Assembly (NCBI GenBank): GCA_030610655.1
Contig: JAUWRG010000004.1
Location: forward strand, 1-53,333
Direction of reading: 5' to 3'
DNA from: Dehalococcoidia bacterium
GTDB lineage: Bacteria; Chloroflexota; Dehalococcoidia; E44-bin15
DNA length: 53,333 bases
Both the position numbers and the translations under genes were made by a program. Each line of letters starts with the position of its first letter. Position 1 is the stretch's first letter. Under the pieces are notes generated by a model that was not told where the DNA came from, did no database searches, and was given only the letters and a program-made list of their open reading frames with translations. Positions 1 to 10,043 of the stretch are shown one piece after another.

Positions 1-138
1 CTCCAAGATTTGCCGGAGTGTCAGAAAATGGTAGAATTGTTCCTGGAACGTTATCACTACCACCGACCCCACATGGGATTAAGAATGAACACACCACTCA
101 GGAAGGAGGATGAGTGTCGGATTTCTACGGAGAACTAA
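1..138 (+). CDS. C-terminal end of an IS transposase (integrase core), cut by the window edge
   Basis: The open frame runs from base 1 to a TAA at 136-138 and gives 45 residues ending a DDE integrase-core protein. The segment RYHYHRPHMGL (residues about 18-28) is the conserved tail around the last catalytic region of IS3/IS481-type transposases, where the encoded strand-transfer enzyme moves its own element. The upstream part lies outside the window, so completeness cannot be judged. No clear terminal inverted repeat is visible downstream before the palindromic repeat at 224. The family is an inference from the short motif. Confidence 0.65.
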   Translation, partial: LQDLPECQKMVELFLERYHYHRPHMGLRMNTPLRKEDECRISTEN

Positions 139-223
139 GCGCTTGTTTTACTCGTGGAATACATTGGTAATGTATCACCTCTTCCTCATTATCCCTGTCA
201 TTGCGGGGGAAGCAACACTCTTT

Positions 224-288
224 GTCATTCTGAGCGAAGCGAAGAATCTCGCCCAGATTCTTCGGTCGCTTTGCTCCCTCAGAATGAT
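224..288. repeat. Interspersed palindromic repeat, copy A
   Basis: The element begins GTCATTCTGAGCG and ends with the inverted CTCAGAATGA. Internally, AAGAATCT and AGATTCTT form a second inverted pair. The same family recurs at 10044-10114. A GC-rich palindrome (GGCCGAC/GTCGGCC) lies just downstream around 331-350. Such elements are non-autonomous dispersed repeats; no function is implied here. Confidence 0.75.
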
Positions 289-436
289 AGATGGTCCTGC
301 CCACCCACCCCAAGATGTACTTCTGCTCCGAGGCCGACAGGTCGGCCGTCCCACGGCTCGGGTCGGAGAGACCCCCGCAAGAGAGGAACCACCTTAGACT
401 CTGTAAGTATCGTTGTGAGTCGAAGGCAATGATAGG

Positions 437-464
437 TTGTGGACAACACCCTCTATGCTATAAT
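437..464 (+). promoter_or_regulatory. Probable promoter of the GalT-like gene
   Basis: TTGTGG, 16 bases, then a perfect TATAAT at 459-464, about 30 bases upstream of the start codon. This is a housekeeping-sigma type promoter in the right place for the gene starting at 493. Confidence 0.6.
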
Positions 465-492
465 AACTAGCCATTTCACATAATGGGGGATA

Positions 493-1530
493 ATGATGGA
501 ATTTCGGAAAGATGTCAAGACTGTTGAACTCTTAAGCCCTTCGCTTCAATTTGAAAGTGAGATTCAGCGGATAGAGTATCGGGAAGACCCATTGACGGGT
601 TCCCAGAGCAGGCTGAATTTGGGGAGGGCAGGAAGAGTGAGGCAAGCGCAACAGGATGAGTTGGATTTGGGACGGGCGATAGAGGAGACTAGGGCTAGGT
701 GCTTCTTCTGTCCGGACAATATGGAAAGGGAAACGCCAAGATTTCCCCCCAAGCTCTGGCCAGATGGCAGAATCAGGAAGGGTGAATGTGTGATCTTCCC
801 TAATCTGTTCCCTTTTGCTGAATACCATGCCGTTGGGACGCTGACGCAGAGGCACTTCTTAGAACTCAATGAATTCACTCCTGAGATGCTGATAGATAAT
901 CTAATTGCCTGTAAGCAGTATATCGCTGTGGTGCATCAACAAGATGAAGGGGCAAAATATCCGATGTGGATTTGGAATCATCTGCCGCCCAGCGGTGCCA
1001 GTATAATTCATCCCCATGTCCAAATAATAGTGGAGCGAGATCCAGCGCCAGAAGTAGGGAAACTTCTGGAAAGAAGCGAGGAATATTTCCGAAGGTATGG
1101 CAGAAATTATTGGCAGGACTTGATCAAGGAGGAGAGGGGGATGGGCGAACGGTATATCGGCGAGAACGATTCCTTGGCGGTCGTCGCAAGCTATGCGCCA
1201 CGGGGAAACAGAGAGGTCCAATTGATATTTAAAGAAGTAGGTAATCTAGCGGAGCTGGATGAAAAGCAAATAACAGATTTTGCCACCACTATTGCAAAAG
1301 TATTGTATTGCTACAAAGGGATGGGGGTAAATTCGTTCAACTTGATTACTTATTCAGCACCTGTTGGGGAGAACCCTGATTACTACCGTCTCAATGCTCG
1401 GATCATCTCGAGGCCGATTTTCCAGCCATTGTATACCAGCGATAGCGGTTTTATGGAGCGATTCTTCGATATTTGGGTTATTGAGAGCCTGCCCGAGGAA
1501 GTCGCACGAGCAATGAGAGAGTTGTTTTGA
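493..1530 (+). CDS. Galactose-1-phosphate uridylyltransferase-like protein (HIT superfamily)
   Basis: This 345-residue protein belongs to the GalT branch of the HIT superfamily, which transfers a nucleotidyl group between sugar phosphates through a covalent histidine intermediate. Residues 70-73 (CFFC) correspond to the zinc cysteines of GalT. The active-site triad is visible as H173-P-H175-V-Q177, where H175 should be the nucleophile and Q177 its partner. The usual glycine between them is replaced by valine. Two adjacent ATGs (493 and 496) follow a GGGGGA Shine-Dalgarno; the second has the better spacing. No galK or galE is nearby, so the true substrate may be another sugar-1-phosphate or a dinucleotide. 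The gene converges with the DUF1015 gene, 7 bases apart. Confidence 0.8.
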   Translation: MMEFRKDVKTVELLSPSLQFESEIQRIEYREDPLTGSQSRLNLGRAGRVRQAQQDELDLGRAIEETRARCFFCPDNMERETPRFPPKLWPDGRIRKGECVIFPNLFPFAEYHAVGTLTQRHFLELNEFTPEMLIDNLIACKQYIAVVHQQDEGAKYPMWIWNHLPPSGASIIHPHVQIIVERDPAPEVGKLLERSEEYFRRYGRNYWQDLIKEERGMGERYIGENDSLAVVASYAPRGNREVQLIFKEVGNLAELDEKQITDFATTIAKVLYCYKGMGVNSFNLITYSAPVGENPDYYRLNARIISRPIFQPLYTSDSGFMERFFDIWVIESLPEEVARAMRELF

Positions 1531-1537
1531 AAGCCAG

Positions 1538-2851
1538 CTAATCATCCCAGAGGGGGTTGATAACCAGACCAGCGGGCGTCTTGGGATGGAAATAGGTGGA
1601 TTTTTGGGGCATCCTGGCGCCCTCATCAGCGACGGTCAGGACGCTGGAGACGGGGGTGGGATTGAGTAAGAAGGCTAGCTGATACTCACCGGAATCCACC
1701 CGAGACGTGGCCTCTAATGCGTCCCGAGTGTAGCCCAAGCAATTCTCTGCCATTTCTTGGCTACTTATCCCCATCATGCGGTCCAGAATCGAGCGGTGAA
1801 GAATGTAAACATCCAAATCATTTAGAGCGCTTAGCTGATCGGTGAACATCAGTTTCTGTTTGAGTGTCAGCAAGCGGAGACACAGCCCATCGAGGCCATA
1901 GAGGCCAAACGTTGTTCCTTGATGCTCCCATTCTTGCAGCGTATTGAGCCAGTTTTTCAGAGTTTCGGTGGCATTTGGTAAAGGTGAGAGCAAATTCTGA
2001 TCACAGCATGCTGCCAGTTGCTCACTAAATTCGGGAAAGATTCTTTTGTTGAGCCCCCGTACCAAGCGGTGGGTGGGTTCCATGATGAGGTTTGGATCCT
2101 CAGCATCGGTTAGGGTCATCATTACGAAATCGAAGGCTTCTGTTCCTGTATGGTAAGAATGCTTAGGGCGCTGCTCCTGTTGGTGTGCAAGGGCTGTCTC
2201 GTAGCGATGATGACCGTCAGCAATGTAGAGTGTCTTGTCGGCGAAGAAATCGGACACTGTGGCGATAGCCTCTTTTTCAGTCACCAACCACATTGCGTAG
2301 CCTACACCATAGTGATCCACTGCACTTAAAATTGGCCGGTCAATGGTGTTGGGAAGTAACGAGAGGATTCCCGCTCCGTGGTGGCGAAACAATCCCATTA
2401 TGGGGCTGAAGTTAGCGTGGCAGGACTTGAGAAGGCGGAGACGGTCCGCACCGGCCCCTCCTATGGTCACTTCGTGGGGGCGAATCTGCCCACTGCTGAA
2501 GTCCTCTAGACGCACTCGTGCGATGAGGCTAAAGCGACTCTTTTCGATATCTTGATAGGGAAAGCGGTGCTCTACAAGGTAGAAAGCAGGACTCTCCTCT
2601 CTAGTTAGAATGTTGTCCCTCAGCCAGCTTTTCATAGTGAGGGCAGCCCTGGTGTATCTATTGTCTTGAGGGGAATCCTCAGGGCGTTCCTCTCCGAACT
2701 CAAGCCTGACCACATTGTATGGGCTCTTGCGATGATAAGAAAGCTGTTCCTCAGGGGAGATCACATCGTAAGGGGGGCAAATCAGAGCGGAGAGGTCATC
2801 AATTTGTTCGAGATTGTAGCGAATGCCCCGGAATGGTTGCACATCGGCCAA
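1538..2851 (-). CDS. DUF1015 family protein
   Basis: A 437-residue soluble protein of the DUF1015 family, which has no established biochemical role. The family signature ADGHHRYETA is at residues 211-220, and the N-terminus has the typical RGIRYN...ICPPYDVIS segment (residues 8-32). Length is usual for the family. It sits directly downstream of trpA on the same strand with a 48-base gap, so it may be the last gene read from the tryptophan transcript. DUF1015 proteins are sometimes near amino-acid or serine metabolism genes, but I assign no function. Confidence 0.85.
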   Translation of the reverse strand: MADVQPFRGIRYNLEQIDDLSALICPPYDVISPEEQLSYHRKSPYNVVRLEFGEERPEDSPQDNRYTRAALTMKSWLRDNILTREESPAFYLVEHRFPYQDIEKSRFSLIARVRLEDFSSGQIRPHEVTIGGAGADRLRLLKSCHANFSPIMGLFRHHGAGILSLLPNTIDRPILSAVDHYGVGYAMWLVTEKEAIATVSDFFADKTLYIADGHHRYETALAHQQEQRPKHSYHTGTEAFDFVMMTLTDAEDPNLIMEPTHRLVRGLNKRIFPEFSEQLAACCDQNLLSPLPNATETLKNWLNTLQEWEHQGTTFGLYGLDGLCLRLLTLKQKLMFTDQLSALNDLDVYILHRSILDRMMGISSQEMAENCLGYTRDALEATSRVDSGEYQLAFLLNPTPVSSVLTVADEGARMPQKSTYFHPKTPAGLVINPLWDD

Positions 2852-2899
2852 GCTGTTGCTCCTTTACCAATTGAGTATAACAAGGAGGACATCTAAAGG

Positions 2900-3682
2900 T
2901 CAATGAGGGGATATGGCGTTCCTTATTTGCTCTATGAATGCTTGTGCTGCCGAGGCAGGCTGCTGGCTGGTCTCCACAATCTCAATAATGCGACTGCCTA
3001 TAATCACCCCATCGGCTATATTGACTACTCGGCGAGCCTGCTCTGGGGTAGCGATGCCGAAGCCGACACAAAGTGGTTGAGATGTTATATCCCTCACCCT
3101 GGCTAGGAAGCTCTCCAGGTCGGCAGGCAGGGTCTCTCTGGCTCCAGTAATTCCTCTGAGCGATACTGCATAGATGAAGCCGCGCGATCTAGCAGCGACC
3201 AGACGGAGACGCTCCTCAGTGCTGGTGGGGGTGATTAGGTAGATGAGGTCCAGTTGATATCTTTCGGTTAGCCTTTCAAGTTCCACCCCTTCTTCGGGTG
3301 GCAGGTCAGGAATAATCAGCCCATCGACGCCTCCCTCTGAAGATGCAGCACAAAAAGCTTCCAATCCGTAGTGAAGTAGAGGGTTGAAGTAGCTCATGAG
3401 TATCAACGGCACATCGACCATTTGGTGCAGCTTGTGAGCAACCTCGATGCATAGCTTAGGGGTGACTCCTTGCTGAAGCGCTCCAAGGCTTGCTCTTTGA
3501 ATAGTGGTGCCATCGGATAGGGGGTCGGAGAAGGGAATACCCAGCTCGATCATGTCGCACCCACCTTCTACCAGGGCAGGCACCACTTGAAGTGTAGCCT
3601 CGATGCTGGGGTAGCCCACGGTTACATAGGCAATAAGAGCCTTATGCTGCGGCGTGGCAAAAACAGCGCCAATGCGGCTCAT
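2900..3682 (-). CDS. trpA: Tryptophan synthase alpha chain
   Basis: A 260-residue TIM-barrel subunit that cleaves indole-3-glycerol phosphate to indole and glyceraldehyde 3-phosphate and passes indole to TrpB. The catalytic pair is seen in [15 protein letters not shown]46 and D57 match Glu49 and Asp60 of the E. coli enzyme. The phosphate-binding end ([11 protein letters not shown], then GVIIGSRI) is intact. Its start overlaps the trpB stop by four bases (ATGA), indicating translational coupling. It is the last trp gene of the operon. Confidence 0.97.
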   Translation of the reverse strand: MSRIGAVFATPQHKALIAYVTVGYPSIEATLQVVPALVEGGCDMIELGIPFSDPLSDGTTIQRASLGALQQGVTPKLCIEVAHKLHQMVDVPLILMSYFNPLLHYGLEAFCAASSEGGVDGLIIPDLPPEEGVELERLTERYQLDLIYLITPTSTEERLRLVAARSRGFIYAVSLRGITGARETLPADLESFLARVRDITSQPLCVGFGIATPEQARRVVNIADGVIIGSRIIEIVETSQQPASAAQAFIEQIRNAISPH

Positions 3683-4887
3683 AGTTGAACCCTCAGTGCC
3701 TCAACTACAATATGCATATCCTTATCGCCGCGCCCGCTCAGGTTCACCAGGATGGTGTGGTCTTTCGATAGCTGACGTGCGAGTGTGGCGGCGTAGTAGA
3801 TAGCATGAGCAGGCTCGAGGGCGGGTATGATACCCTCCTGTCGGCTCAGCAATTGGAACCCTTCAAGGGCTTCGTCATCGGTTACGGCAACATAGCTTGC
3901 CCGTCCACTCTCCTTATAGTAGCTGTGCTCGGGGCCGACGCCAGGGTAATCAAGCCCTGCCGAGATACTATGGGTCTGGCGAATCTGCCCCGCCTCATCC
4001 TGGAGGATGTAGGATTTTGTGCCATGAAGTACCCCGATGCTTCCTGCAGCCAGGCTGGCACCGTGCTTCCCCGTATCAAGGCCCAGCCCGGCGGCCTCAA
4101 CCCCAATCAACTGAACCTCATGGTCGTTAGCCAGGGGATGAAAAAGCCCCATGGCATTGCTGCCGCCGCCGACACAGGCTATGGCATAATCAGGCAGACG
4201 GCCGGTAGCTTCGATGGTCTGCTGACGCGCCTCCATTCCGATGACTGACTGGAAATTGCGCACCATCATGGGATAAGGGTGGGGACCAACGACGCTGCCC
4301 AGGAGGTAGTGCGTGGAATCGACATTGGTCACCCAGTCGCGGATTGCCTCGTTGATGGCGTCCTTAAGGGTTCGGCTGCCGCTTGAGACTGGTCGCACCT
4401 CGGCGCCAAGCAGCCTCATGCGGAAGACGTTTAGCGATTGGCGTTGAATATCCTCCTCTCCCATATACACGACGCACTCCTGTCCAAGCATGGCGCAAAC
4501 GGTGGCGGTGGCTACGCCATGCTGTCCTGCCCCCGTTTCGGCGACGACTCGTGTCTTTCCCATGCGCTCAGCCAGTAGGCCCTGCCCTACAGTGTTGTTA
4601 ATCTTATGGGCGCCAGTGTGGGCCAAGTCCTCCCTTTTGAGGTAGATCCTGGCACCATCACAATATTTGGTCAGCTTGGCTGCGAAGTAAAGGGGAGTGG
4701 GTCTGCCGACAAAGTCTCGGAGTAGTTCAGCCAGGCGCTGTTGAAATACTGCGTCCCGTTGCGCTTCCCGGTAGGACTTCTCCAGATCTTCCAGGGCGGA
4801 CATCAGGGTTTCTGGAGCAAAGCGGCCTCCGAATTTTCCGAAGTGGCCGAGGCCATCAGGTAATGGGGCTAATATCTTATCAGCCAT
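3679..4887 (-). CDS. trpB: Tryptophan synthase beta chain
   Basis: A 402-residue PLP enzyme that condenses indole with L-serine to form tryptophan. The PLP lysine is K95 in the motif [15 protein letters not shown]. The phosphate-binding glycine loop GGGSNAMG and the C-terminal SGRGDKD are present. The N-terminus ([13 protein letters not shown]) and length are those of the standard TrpB1 type that works in complex with TrpA. The gene overlaps trpF by 8 bases and trpA by 4, so all three are coupled. Confidence 0.97.
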   Translation of the reverse strand: MADKILAPLPDGLGHFGKFGGRFAPETLMSALEDLEKSYREAQRDAVFQQRLAELLRDFVGRPTPLYFAAKLTKYCDGARIYLKREDLAHTGAHKINNTVGQGLLAERMGKTRVVAETGAGQHGVATATVCAMLGQECVVYMGEEDIQRQSLNVFRMRLLGAEVRPVSSGSRTLKDAINEAIRDWVTNVDSTHYLLGSVVGPHPYPMMVRNFQSVIGMEARQQTIEATGRLPDYAIACVGGGSNAMGLFHPLANDHEVQLIGVEAAGLGLDTGKHGASLAAGSIGVLHGTKSYILQDEAGQIRQTHSISAGLDYPGVGPEHSYYKESGRASYVAVTDDEALEGFQLLSRQEGIIPALEPAHAIYYAATLARQLSKDHTILVNLSGRGDKDMHIVVEALRVQL

Positions 4888-5527
4888 CTTCCGCCCTCAC
4901 TGTTTGGATAAACCTCTCTATCTTGGAAGCGTCTTTTGCACCCTTGGTTTCCACGCCACTGGAGACATCTACTCCCCAGGGCTTGGTGATTTGGATTGCC
5001 TCTGCTACATTTTGCGGCGAGAGGCCACCGGCTATAATCACGGGGAATCTCTGGGAAACCTGCCTTGCCAGCCGCCAGTCGAAGGTCTGCCCGGTGCCAC
5101 CGTAGCTCCCTTCAACATGACAATCCAACAGGCAAATAAAACTTTCCCCCAGCAATCGTCGGCCACCACTTATTTCAGCGATGATATCCTCGCTGTCCTG
5201 CTGGCTTCGCACCCTTATAGCTTTAATAACCTGCTTCTCGATGTCCATCAAGTAATCCCAGGGCTCATCGCCGCTTAACTGTACCCAATCGAGCCCGCAG
5301 TATTCTGCGATATGGTTCACCTCAGAGGGGGGCATGTTGACGAAAACGCCGACAATTTGAGGGCGGGCTTTTAGTCCCTTAACTGCCAGAGCGATCTCCC
5401 GTGCCTTCTCGATACACACCTGGCGTTTCGATGGGGCAAAGACCATTCCTATGAAGTCCGCTCCTGCTTGCGTTGCCGCCAGAGCATGGGGAGTTTCAGT
5501 AATGCCACATATCTTTACCCTGGTCAT
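4880..5527 (-). CDS. trpF: Phosphoribosylanthranilate isomerase
   Basis: A 215-residue TIM barrel catalysing the Amadori rearrangement of phosphoribosylanthranilate. Catalytic C7 (KICGIT) and D135 ([15 protein letters not shown]) are both present, as is the phosphate-binding [11 protein letters not shown] stretch. It overlaps trpC by four bases (ATGA) and trpB by eight. It is a separate gene here, not fused to trpC as in enterobacteria. Confidence 0.96.
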   Translation of the reverse strand: MTRVKICGITETPHALAATQAGADFIGMVFAPSKRQVCIEKAREIALAVKGLKARPQIVGVFVNMPPSEVNHIAEYCGLDWVQLSGDEPWDYLMDIEKQVIKAIRVRSQQDSEDIIAEISGGRRLLGESFICLLDCHVEGSYGGTGQTFDWRLARQVSQRFPVIIAGGLSPQNVAEAIQITKPWGVDVSSGVETKGAKDASKIERFIQTVRAEDG

Positions 5528-6300
5528 AGAAGTTCCTTCATTTTTCTTGCTACATCGCCAGCAGCAACCAGAGCCTCACCGACGAGAATGGCGTCAACTC
5601 CCCATTCCCTGAGCATCTGGACATCACCCCGATTCTCGATGCCGCTTTCGCTGACCACTATACGATCCGGTGGCACCAGGGGACGAAGCCGCTTTGTGGT
5701 GGCAAGGTCGATGGTAAAGGTCTTCAGGTCGCGATTGTTGATGCCGATGATGTGTGCTCCGCTCAAGAGGGCGCTCTCTAGCTCGGCCTGGTTATGAACC
5801 TCCACCAGGCATTGCATGCCGAGGTTATGGCTTAGCCAAAGCAGTTCTGTTAACTGCGCGCTGCTCAAAATGGCGATGATGAGGAGCAGGGCATCAGCGC
5901 CAAAAGCGCGAGATTCATGGATCTGATATGGGTCGAAGATGAAATCCTTTCTGAGCAGAGGGATTTTCCCCCCTTGCAGTTCCTCGCTAATGGTAGAAAG
6001 CTCCTCTAGGGTGCCCTGGAAGTATCTTTCCTCGGTTAGAACAGATATAGCAGCAGCGCCATTTTGGGCGTAGGTCTGGGCCAATTCTACCGCATCGAGG
6101 TCAGGGCGAATTTGTCCCCTTGATGGCGATGCTCTTTTGATTTCGGCGATGAGCTTGACGCCATCTCCCTGAAGGGCGGAGGCGAAATCCCGGGGCGGTG
6201 GCTTTCTTGAACTGAGCGCCTCCAATTCGGATACAGATACGCTCAGCTTGCTTCTTGCCAGTCCTTCCTTCTTTGACTTAACAATCTCGTCCAGTATCAT
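5524..6300 (-). CDS. trpC: Indole-3-glycerol phosphate synthase
   Basis: A 258-residue TIM barrel that closes the indole ring of carboxyphenylaminodeoxyribulose phosphate. The active-site segments are clear: AEIKRASPSRG with E53 and K55, LLRKDFI with K118, GINNRDL, and VVSESGI. Length is normal. It lies 24 bases downstream of trpD and overlaps trpF by four bases. Confidence 0.96.
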   Translation of the reverse strand: MILDEIVKSKKEGLARSKLSVSVSELEALSSRKPPPRDFASALQGDGVKLIAEIKRASPSRGQIRPDLDAVELAQTYAQNGAAAISVLTEERYFQGTLEELSTISEELQGGKIPLLRKDFIFDPYQIHESRAFGADALLLIIAILSSAQLTELLWLSHNLGMQCLVEVHNQAELESALLSGAHIIGINNRDLKTFTIDLATTKRLRPLVPPDRIVVSESGIENRGDVQMLREWGVDAILVGEALVAAGDVARKMKELL

Positions 6301-6324
6301 TTTTCTGACCTTTGTGAAAAGGGC

Positions 6325-7335
6325 CTAGAGGCGTTGGCTGAGTGCAATAAGCTTATCAAGTATCTCCGACGCTTTGCCGCTGTCTATCGCTTGTGCGGCG
6401 ATTTTGATACCTTGCTCAAGGTTTTCCGCCTTATCGCCAGCTACTAGCGCTGCTGCGGCGTTTATCAGCACGATGTCGCGGTGTGGCCCGGTTTCGCCTG
6501 CCAGCACGCGGCGAATTATCGCGGCGCTCTCCTGAGGTGGCCCGCCTCTGAGGCTTGCCATGCTTACCCTACGGAAGCCAAACTCCTCCGGGTCTATAAG
6601 ATACCTTGTGATCTCGTCTTCCTTTAGCTCACAGACCGTGGTTTGCGCTCCCAGTGTAATCTCGTCCAGGCCATCCTCGCCATGAACCACCAGGGCGTGG
6701 TGGCAACCGAGGAGGCTGAGCACCTCAGCCATTTTCATCGTCAGTGCTCCGTCGGCTACCCCCAGCAATTGGGACTCGGCGCCAGCGGGGTTGGTCAGGG
6801 GGCCGAGGATATTGAAGACGGTGCGGATGCCGATCTCACGCCTGGGGGGTGAGGCGTACTTCATCGCGGGATGAAATATGGGGGCAAACATGAAGCCAAT
6901 GCCCACCTCATCGAGACACTTCTCGACCTCTTTAGCGCCCAAGTCTATCTTAACCCCCAAAGCATCGAGCACATCGGCGCTCCCGCAGCCGCTGCTCATC
7001 CCGCGATTGCCATGCTTGGCTACCTTGAGCTCGGCCCCGGCTACAACAAATGCGGCGGTAGTGGAGATGTTGAAGGTCTGCGATGCATCGCCCCCCGTAC
7101 CGCAGGTATCGACCACTGGTCCGGATGTGGCTACGGGGATGGCTTTCTCTCTCATCGCTCTTGCCATACCGGCGATCTCGTGCACCGTCTCCCCCTTGAG
7201 CCTCAACGCGGTAACGAAAGAGCCGAACTGGGCCGATGTGGCCTCGCCGTTCATTATCTCGTTCATCACCCCCGCCGCCTGCTCCAGGGTAAGCGAGTTT
7301 CCCGAAACCAAGGTGTCAATAGCTTCACGAATCAT
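6325..7335 (-). CDS. trpD: Anthranilate phosphoribosyltransferase
   Basis: A 336-residue enzyme joining anthranilate to PRPP. The PRPP-binding loop CGTGGD is at residues 78-83 and the anthranilate/PRPP motif KHGNR at 107-111. The downstream NILGPLTNPA segment is typical. The start has an AAGGAG Shine-Dalgarno that overlaps the end of the inserted membrane-protein gene upstream, so translation is still well served despite the insertion. Confidence 0.96.
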   Translation of the reverse strand: MIREAIDTLVSGNSLTLEQAAGVMNEIMNGEATSAQFGSFVTALRLKGETVHEIAGMARAMREKAIPVATSGPVVDTCGTGGDASQTFNISTTAAFVVAGAELKVAKHGNRGMSSGCGSADVLDALGVKIDLGAKEVEKCLDEVGIGFMFAPIFHPAMKYASPPRREIGIRTVFNILGPLTNPAGAESQLLGVADGALTMKMAEVLSLLGCHHALVVHGEDGLDEITLGAQTTVCELKEDEITRYLIDPEEFGFRRVSMASLRGGPPQESAAIIRRVLAGETGPHRDIVLINAAAALVAGDKAENLEQGIKIAAQAIDSGKASEILDKLIALSQRL

Positions 7336-7348
7336 TTTGGTTTGCTCC

Positions 7349-7996
7349 TTATTCCGAAAGTGGCCATATACTCTCTATAATCTTACTATCTTCGGTTTTA
7401 TCTAACTTGCGGTGCTTCAGTGGGCCTATAATCCATGAAGGCCCTTCTTTGTCCGCGGTTACCTCTCGCTTTGACTCAAAGCATCTGTTATATATATCTC
7501 TGTAATATGCTACCAAGAATCTCCGGTTGCCAATTTGTTGTAAGGATAATCCTCCGGCTTGCTTGCTATCTCCAATTTTAATGGTTCCAAAATCGCGTCC
7601 TCGAGTTTTTCCACCAATGGCCATATATGAATATACATCAGTCGCTGGTCCGACACCAATATTATCTAAAACACACCAAAATCCATAAGAGAATTCCTCT
7701 AACCGAGCGGCTAGTCCTTCTCTTATTTTTTCCTCCTCTAATACGTATCTCTCAATATCTATTACAGGACGAAATGAGTCATACCTTTGTTCCCTCGTCT
7801 CTTGAGCCATCTTTATGCTTGCATCGGCTTGCTGCCTTACTCTAGAGACGTAAACGGCTGTCAACAAGACCAGTATTATCGTAACCCAAACCTGCGCAAC
7901 AATACCGTGCTGTTCTACGAAGCCCGCCTTCAAAAAGGCAACCAGAGTAACAACAAACATTACACTCAAGAAAATGATGAGTTCAGTTTTCCGCAT
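7349..7996 (-). CDS. Uncharacterised two-helix membrane protein inserted between trpG and trpD
   Basis: About 215 residues, not recognised. I place the start at the ATG giving MRKTELIIFL because it is 8 bases after an AGGAGG at the trpG stop; an earlier ATG at 8003-8005 overlaps the trpG stop but has no spacing. Two hydrophobic helices near residues 5-23 and 33-53 are followed by a short charged coil and a mostly soluble domain of about 150 residues, probably cytoplasmic. The gene is visibly more AT-rich than the trp genes around it, suggesting acquisition. Nothing ties it to tryptophan synthesis. Confidence 0.75.
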   Translation of the reverse strand: MRKTELIIFLSVMFVVTLVAFLKAGFVEQHGIVAQVWVTIILVLLTAVYVSRVRQQADASIKMAQETREQRYDSFRPVIDIERYVLEEEKIREGLAARLEEFSYGFWCVLDNIGVGPATDVYSYMAIGGKTRGRDFGTIKIGDSKQAGGLSLQQIGNRRFLVAYYRDIYNRCFESKREVTADKEGPSWIIGPLKHRKLDKTEDSKIIESIWPLSE

Positions 7997-8001
7997 TTGC
8001 G

Positions 8002-8571
8002 TCATCCTCCTTTCCCCAGGAAATTTTTAAGTATATCCTTTCCCACCTCTGTCATGATGGATTCGGGGTGAAATTGCACTCCCTCCACTGGGTATTGTCG
8101 ATGCCTGAGCCCCATAATGATACCCTTTTCCGTCCAGGCAGTCACCTCCAGGCAGTCAGGGAGACCCTGTGGCATTACCACCAGGGAATGATAGCGAATC
8201 GCTGGGAAGGGACTGGGCAGCTCCTGAAGTACCCCCTGGCCATTGTGATGGATTAGCGAGGACTTGCCGTGCATGATCTCACTCGCCCGTTCCACCACCG
8301 CGCCGTAGCTGTAGCCGATGCACTGGTGGCCGAGGCAAACGCCGAGAATGGGGGTCTTAGGCCCAAAATGGCGAATGACATCGTTTGAGATGCCTGCACG
8401 GTCGGGAGTTCCCGGCCCTGGGGAGATCACGATGCGCTCAGGCGACATCTCCTCGATGTCAGCGATGCTGACCTTGTCATTGCGCAGTACCTGAACCTTT
8501 TCACCCAACTCGCTCAGGTACTGGAAGAGATTGTAGGTGAAGCTGTCATAGTTATCTATAAGTAGAAGCAT
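8002..8571 (-). CDS. trpG: Anthranilate synthase component II (glutamine amidotransferase)
   Basis: A 189-residue class I glutaminase supplying ammonia to TrpE. The triad is C79 (GVCLGHQ), H168 and E170 (GVQFHPES). The oxyanion strand PGPGTP and the N-terminal [12 protein letters not shown] are standard. It starts immediately after the trpE stop, without a gap. A protein of this type may also serve para-aminobenzoate synthesis, but the operon position supports the tryptophan role. Confidence 0.96.
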   Translation of the reverse strand: MLLLIDNYDSFTYNLFQYLSELGEKVQVLRNDKVSIADIEEMSPERIVISPGPGTPDRAGISNDVIRHFGPKTPILGVCLGHQCIGYSYGAVVERASEIMHGKSSLIHHNGQGVLQELPSPFPAIRYHSLVVMPQGLPDCLEVTAWTEKGIIMGLRHRQYPVEGVQFHPESIMTEVGKDILKNFLGKGG

Positions 8572-10002
8572 TTATGCACTCTCCGCCTGTTCAATGGCTT
8601 TGACAAGAGCTTGAGCCTTATTCACGCTCTCTTCGTACTCACGCTCGGGGACGCTGTCGGCAACGATCCCGCCGCCTGCCTGTACAGAGGCGATACTATC
8701 GGCCATTACTATAGTGCGGATGGTTATCGCCGTATCGAGGTTGCCTGAGAAGCTGAAGTAGCCCACTGCCCCGGCATAGGGACCCCGCTTATCCCGCTCC
8801 AGTTCAGCGATGATCTCCATGGCGCGGACCTTGGGGGCACCCGATACAGTGCCGGCGGGAAAACATGCCCTCAGGGCATCGAACTGATTCAGACCGTGGC
8901 GAAGCTTCCCCTGAACATGCGACACCAGGTGCATTACATGCGAATAGCGCTCCACATCCATAATCTGAGTAACCTCAACTGTGCCTGGCTCTGAGACCCG
9001 ACCAATGTCATTGCGCCCAAGGTCGAGTAGCATGATGTGCTCAGCACGTTCCTTTTCATCATTCCGTAGTTCCTCCTCCAGGGCCAGGTCTTCGGCCAGA
9101 TTTGCTCCACGAGGGCGTGTTCCGGCGATGGGATGGGTTGCCACTATCCCATCCTCCACCCTCACCAGGAGCTCTGGCGAGGCGCCGATGATGTGACAGC
9201 CGTCCAGGTGAAGATAATACATATATGGTGATGGGTTTATACTTCTCAGTTCCCGATAGATTTGAAAGGGCTCGGCGGTGGTGGTTTTGCTAAGTCGCTG
9301 AGAAAGGACCACCTGAATAATCTCTCCAGCCTCAATATATTCTTTCGCTTGAGTAACGCTGGCTTCGAACTCAACCTTAGAGATGTTGGATACGATAGGG
9401 GAATAGGTGGCTGCTATCCTGGGGGCTTTTCTTCTCGCTTGCTGAATAGGTTGGCTCAGTCTCTCTACCGAAGCATCGATCCGTTCCACCGCTCTGCGGT
9501 ATGCCTCCTCTACATCGCCTTCCAGATAAGCGTGGCTGACGACCTTAATCTTGTGGGTCAAGTGGTCGAAAACGAGAACGTTATCGGCAAACATGAAGAG
9601 GGATTCCGGCAAGCTCAGGGGGTCGGAATCGGGCGAAGGTAACTCTTCAAAGTGTCTCACCGTCTCATAAGCGAGATAGCCCACCGCTCCGCCATGAAAG
9701 CGAGGCAGGTCGGGTAGTAATACTAACTTGTATTTGTCTAGCTCATTCTGCACCGCAAGCAAGGGGTCGGGTGTCTCACCGCTTGACTTGAGAACGAGAT
9801 AGGGTTCAGAGCCAATAAAGCTATAGCGTGCCAGTCGCTCCCCGCCCTCGACGCTCTCCAGGAGGAAAGAATAAGGATGGCGGGCAACCTTCAGGTAGGC
9901 GGAAACCGGCGTTTCCAGGTCAGCTACTATCTCACGATAAACTGGCACCAGATTGCCGTATCTCTTCAGTTTTCGTACCTCGTCAAGCGATGGGCAGTAC
10001 AT
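8572..10002 (-). CDS. trpE: Anthranilate synthase component I
   Basis: A 476-residue chorismate-utilising enzyme making anthranilate with TrpG. The N-terminal domain carries the LLESVEGGERLARYSFIG element whose serine takes part in tryptophan feedback inhibition, together with the NPSPYMYYL segment. The C-terminal catalytic core has HPIAGTRPRG, the ELRNDEKERAEHIMLLDLGRND block and FPAGTVSGAPKVRA. It is the first gene of the operon, about 155 bases downstream of the T-box terminator, with a palindromic repeat in the gap. Confidence 0.96.
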   Translation of the reverse strand: MYCPSLDEVRKLKRYGNLVPVYREIVADLETPVSAYLKVARHPYSFLLESVEGGERLARYSFIGSEPYLVLKSSGETPDPLLAVQNELDKYKLVLLPDLPRFHGGAVGYLAYETVRHFEELPSPDSDPLSLPESLFMFADNVLVFDHLTHKIKVVSHAYLEGDVEEAYRRAVERIDASVERLSQPIQQARRKAPRIAATYSPIVSNISKVEFEASVTQAKEYIEAGEIIQVVLSQRLSKTTTAEPFQIYRELRSINPSPYMYYLHLDGCHIIGASPELLVRVEDGIVATHPIAGTRPRGANLAEDLALEEELRNDEKERAEHIMLLDLGRNDIGRVSEPGTVEVTQIMDVERYSHVMHLVSHVQGKLRHGLNQFDALRACFPAGTVSGAPKVRAMEIIAELERDKRGPYAGAVGYFSFSGNLDTAITIRTIVMADSIASVQAGGGIVADSVPEREYEESVNKAQALVKAIEQAESA

Positions 10003-10043
10003 TGAATTTCAACCTTGGTAATTGAGATTATTTAGCAATTCTA

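Noticed and set aside
154-432. Plus-strand frames over the palindromic repeat at 224-288
   Set aside because: Their sequence (CHSERSEES...) is the translation of the repeat, a common false gene call.
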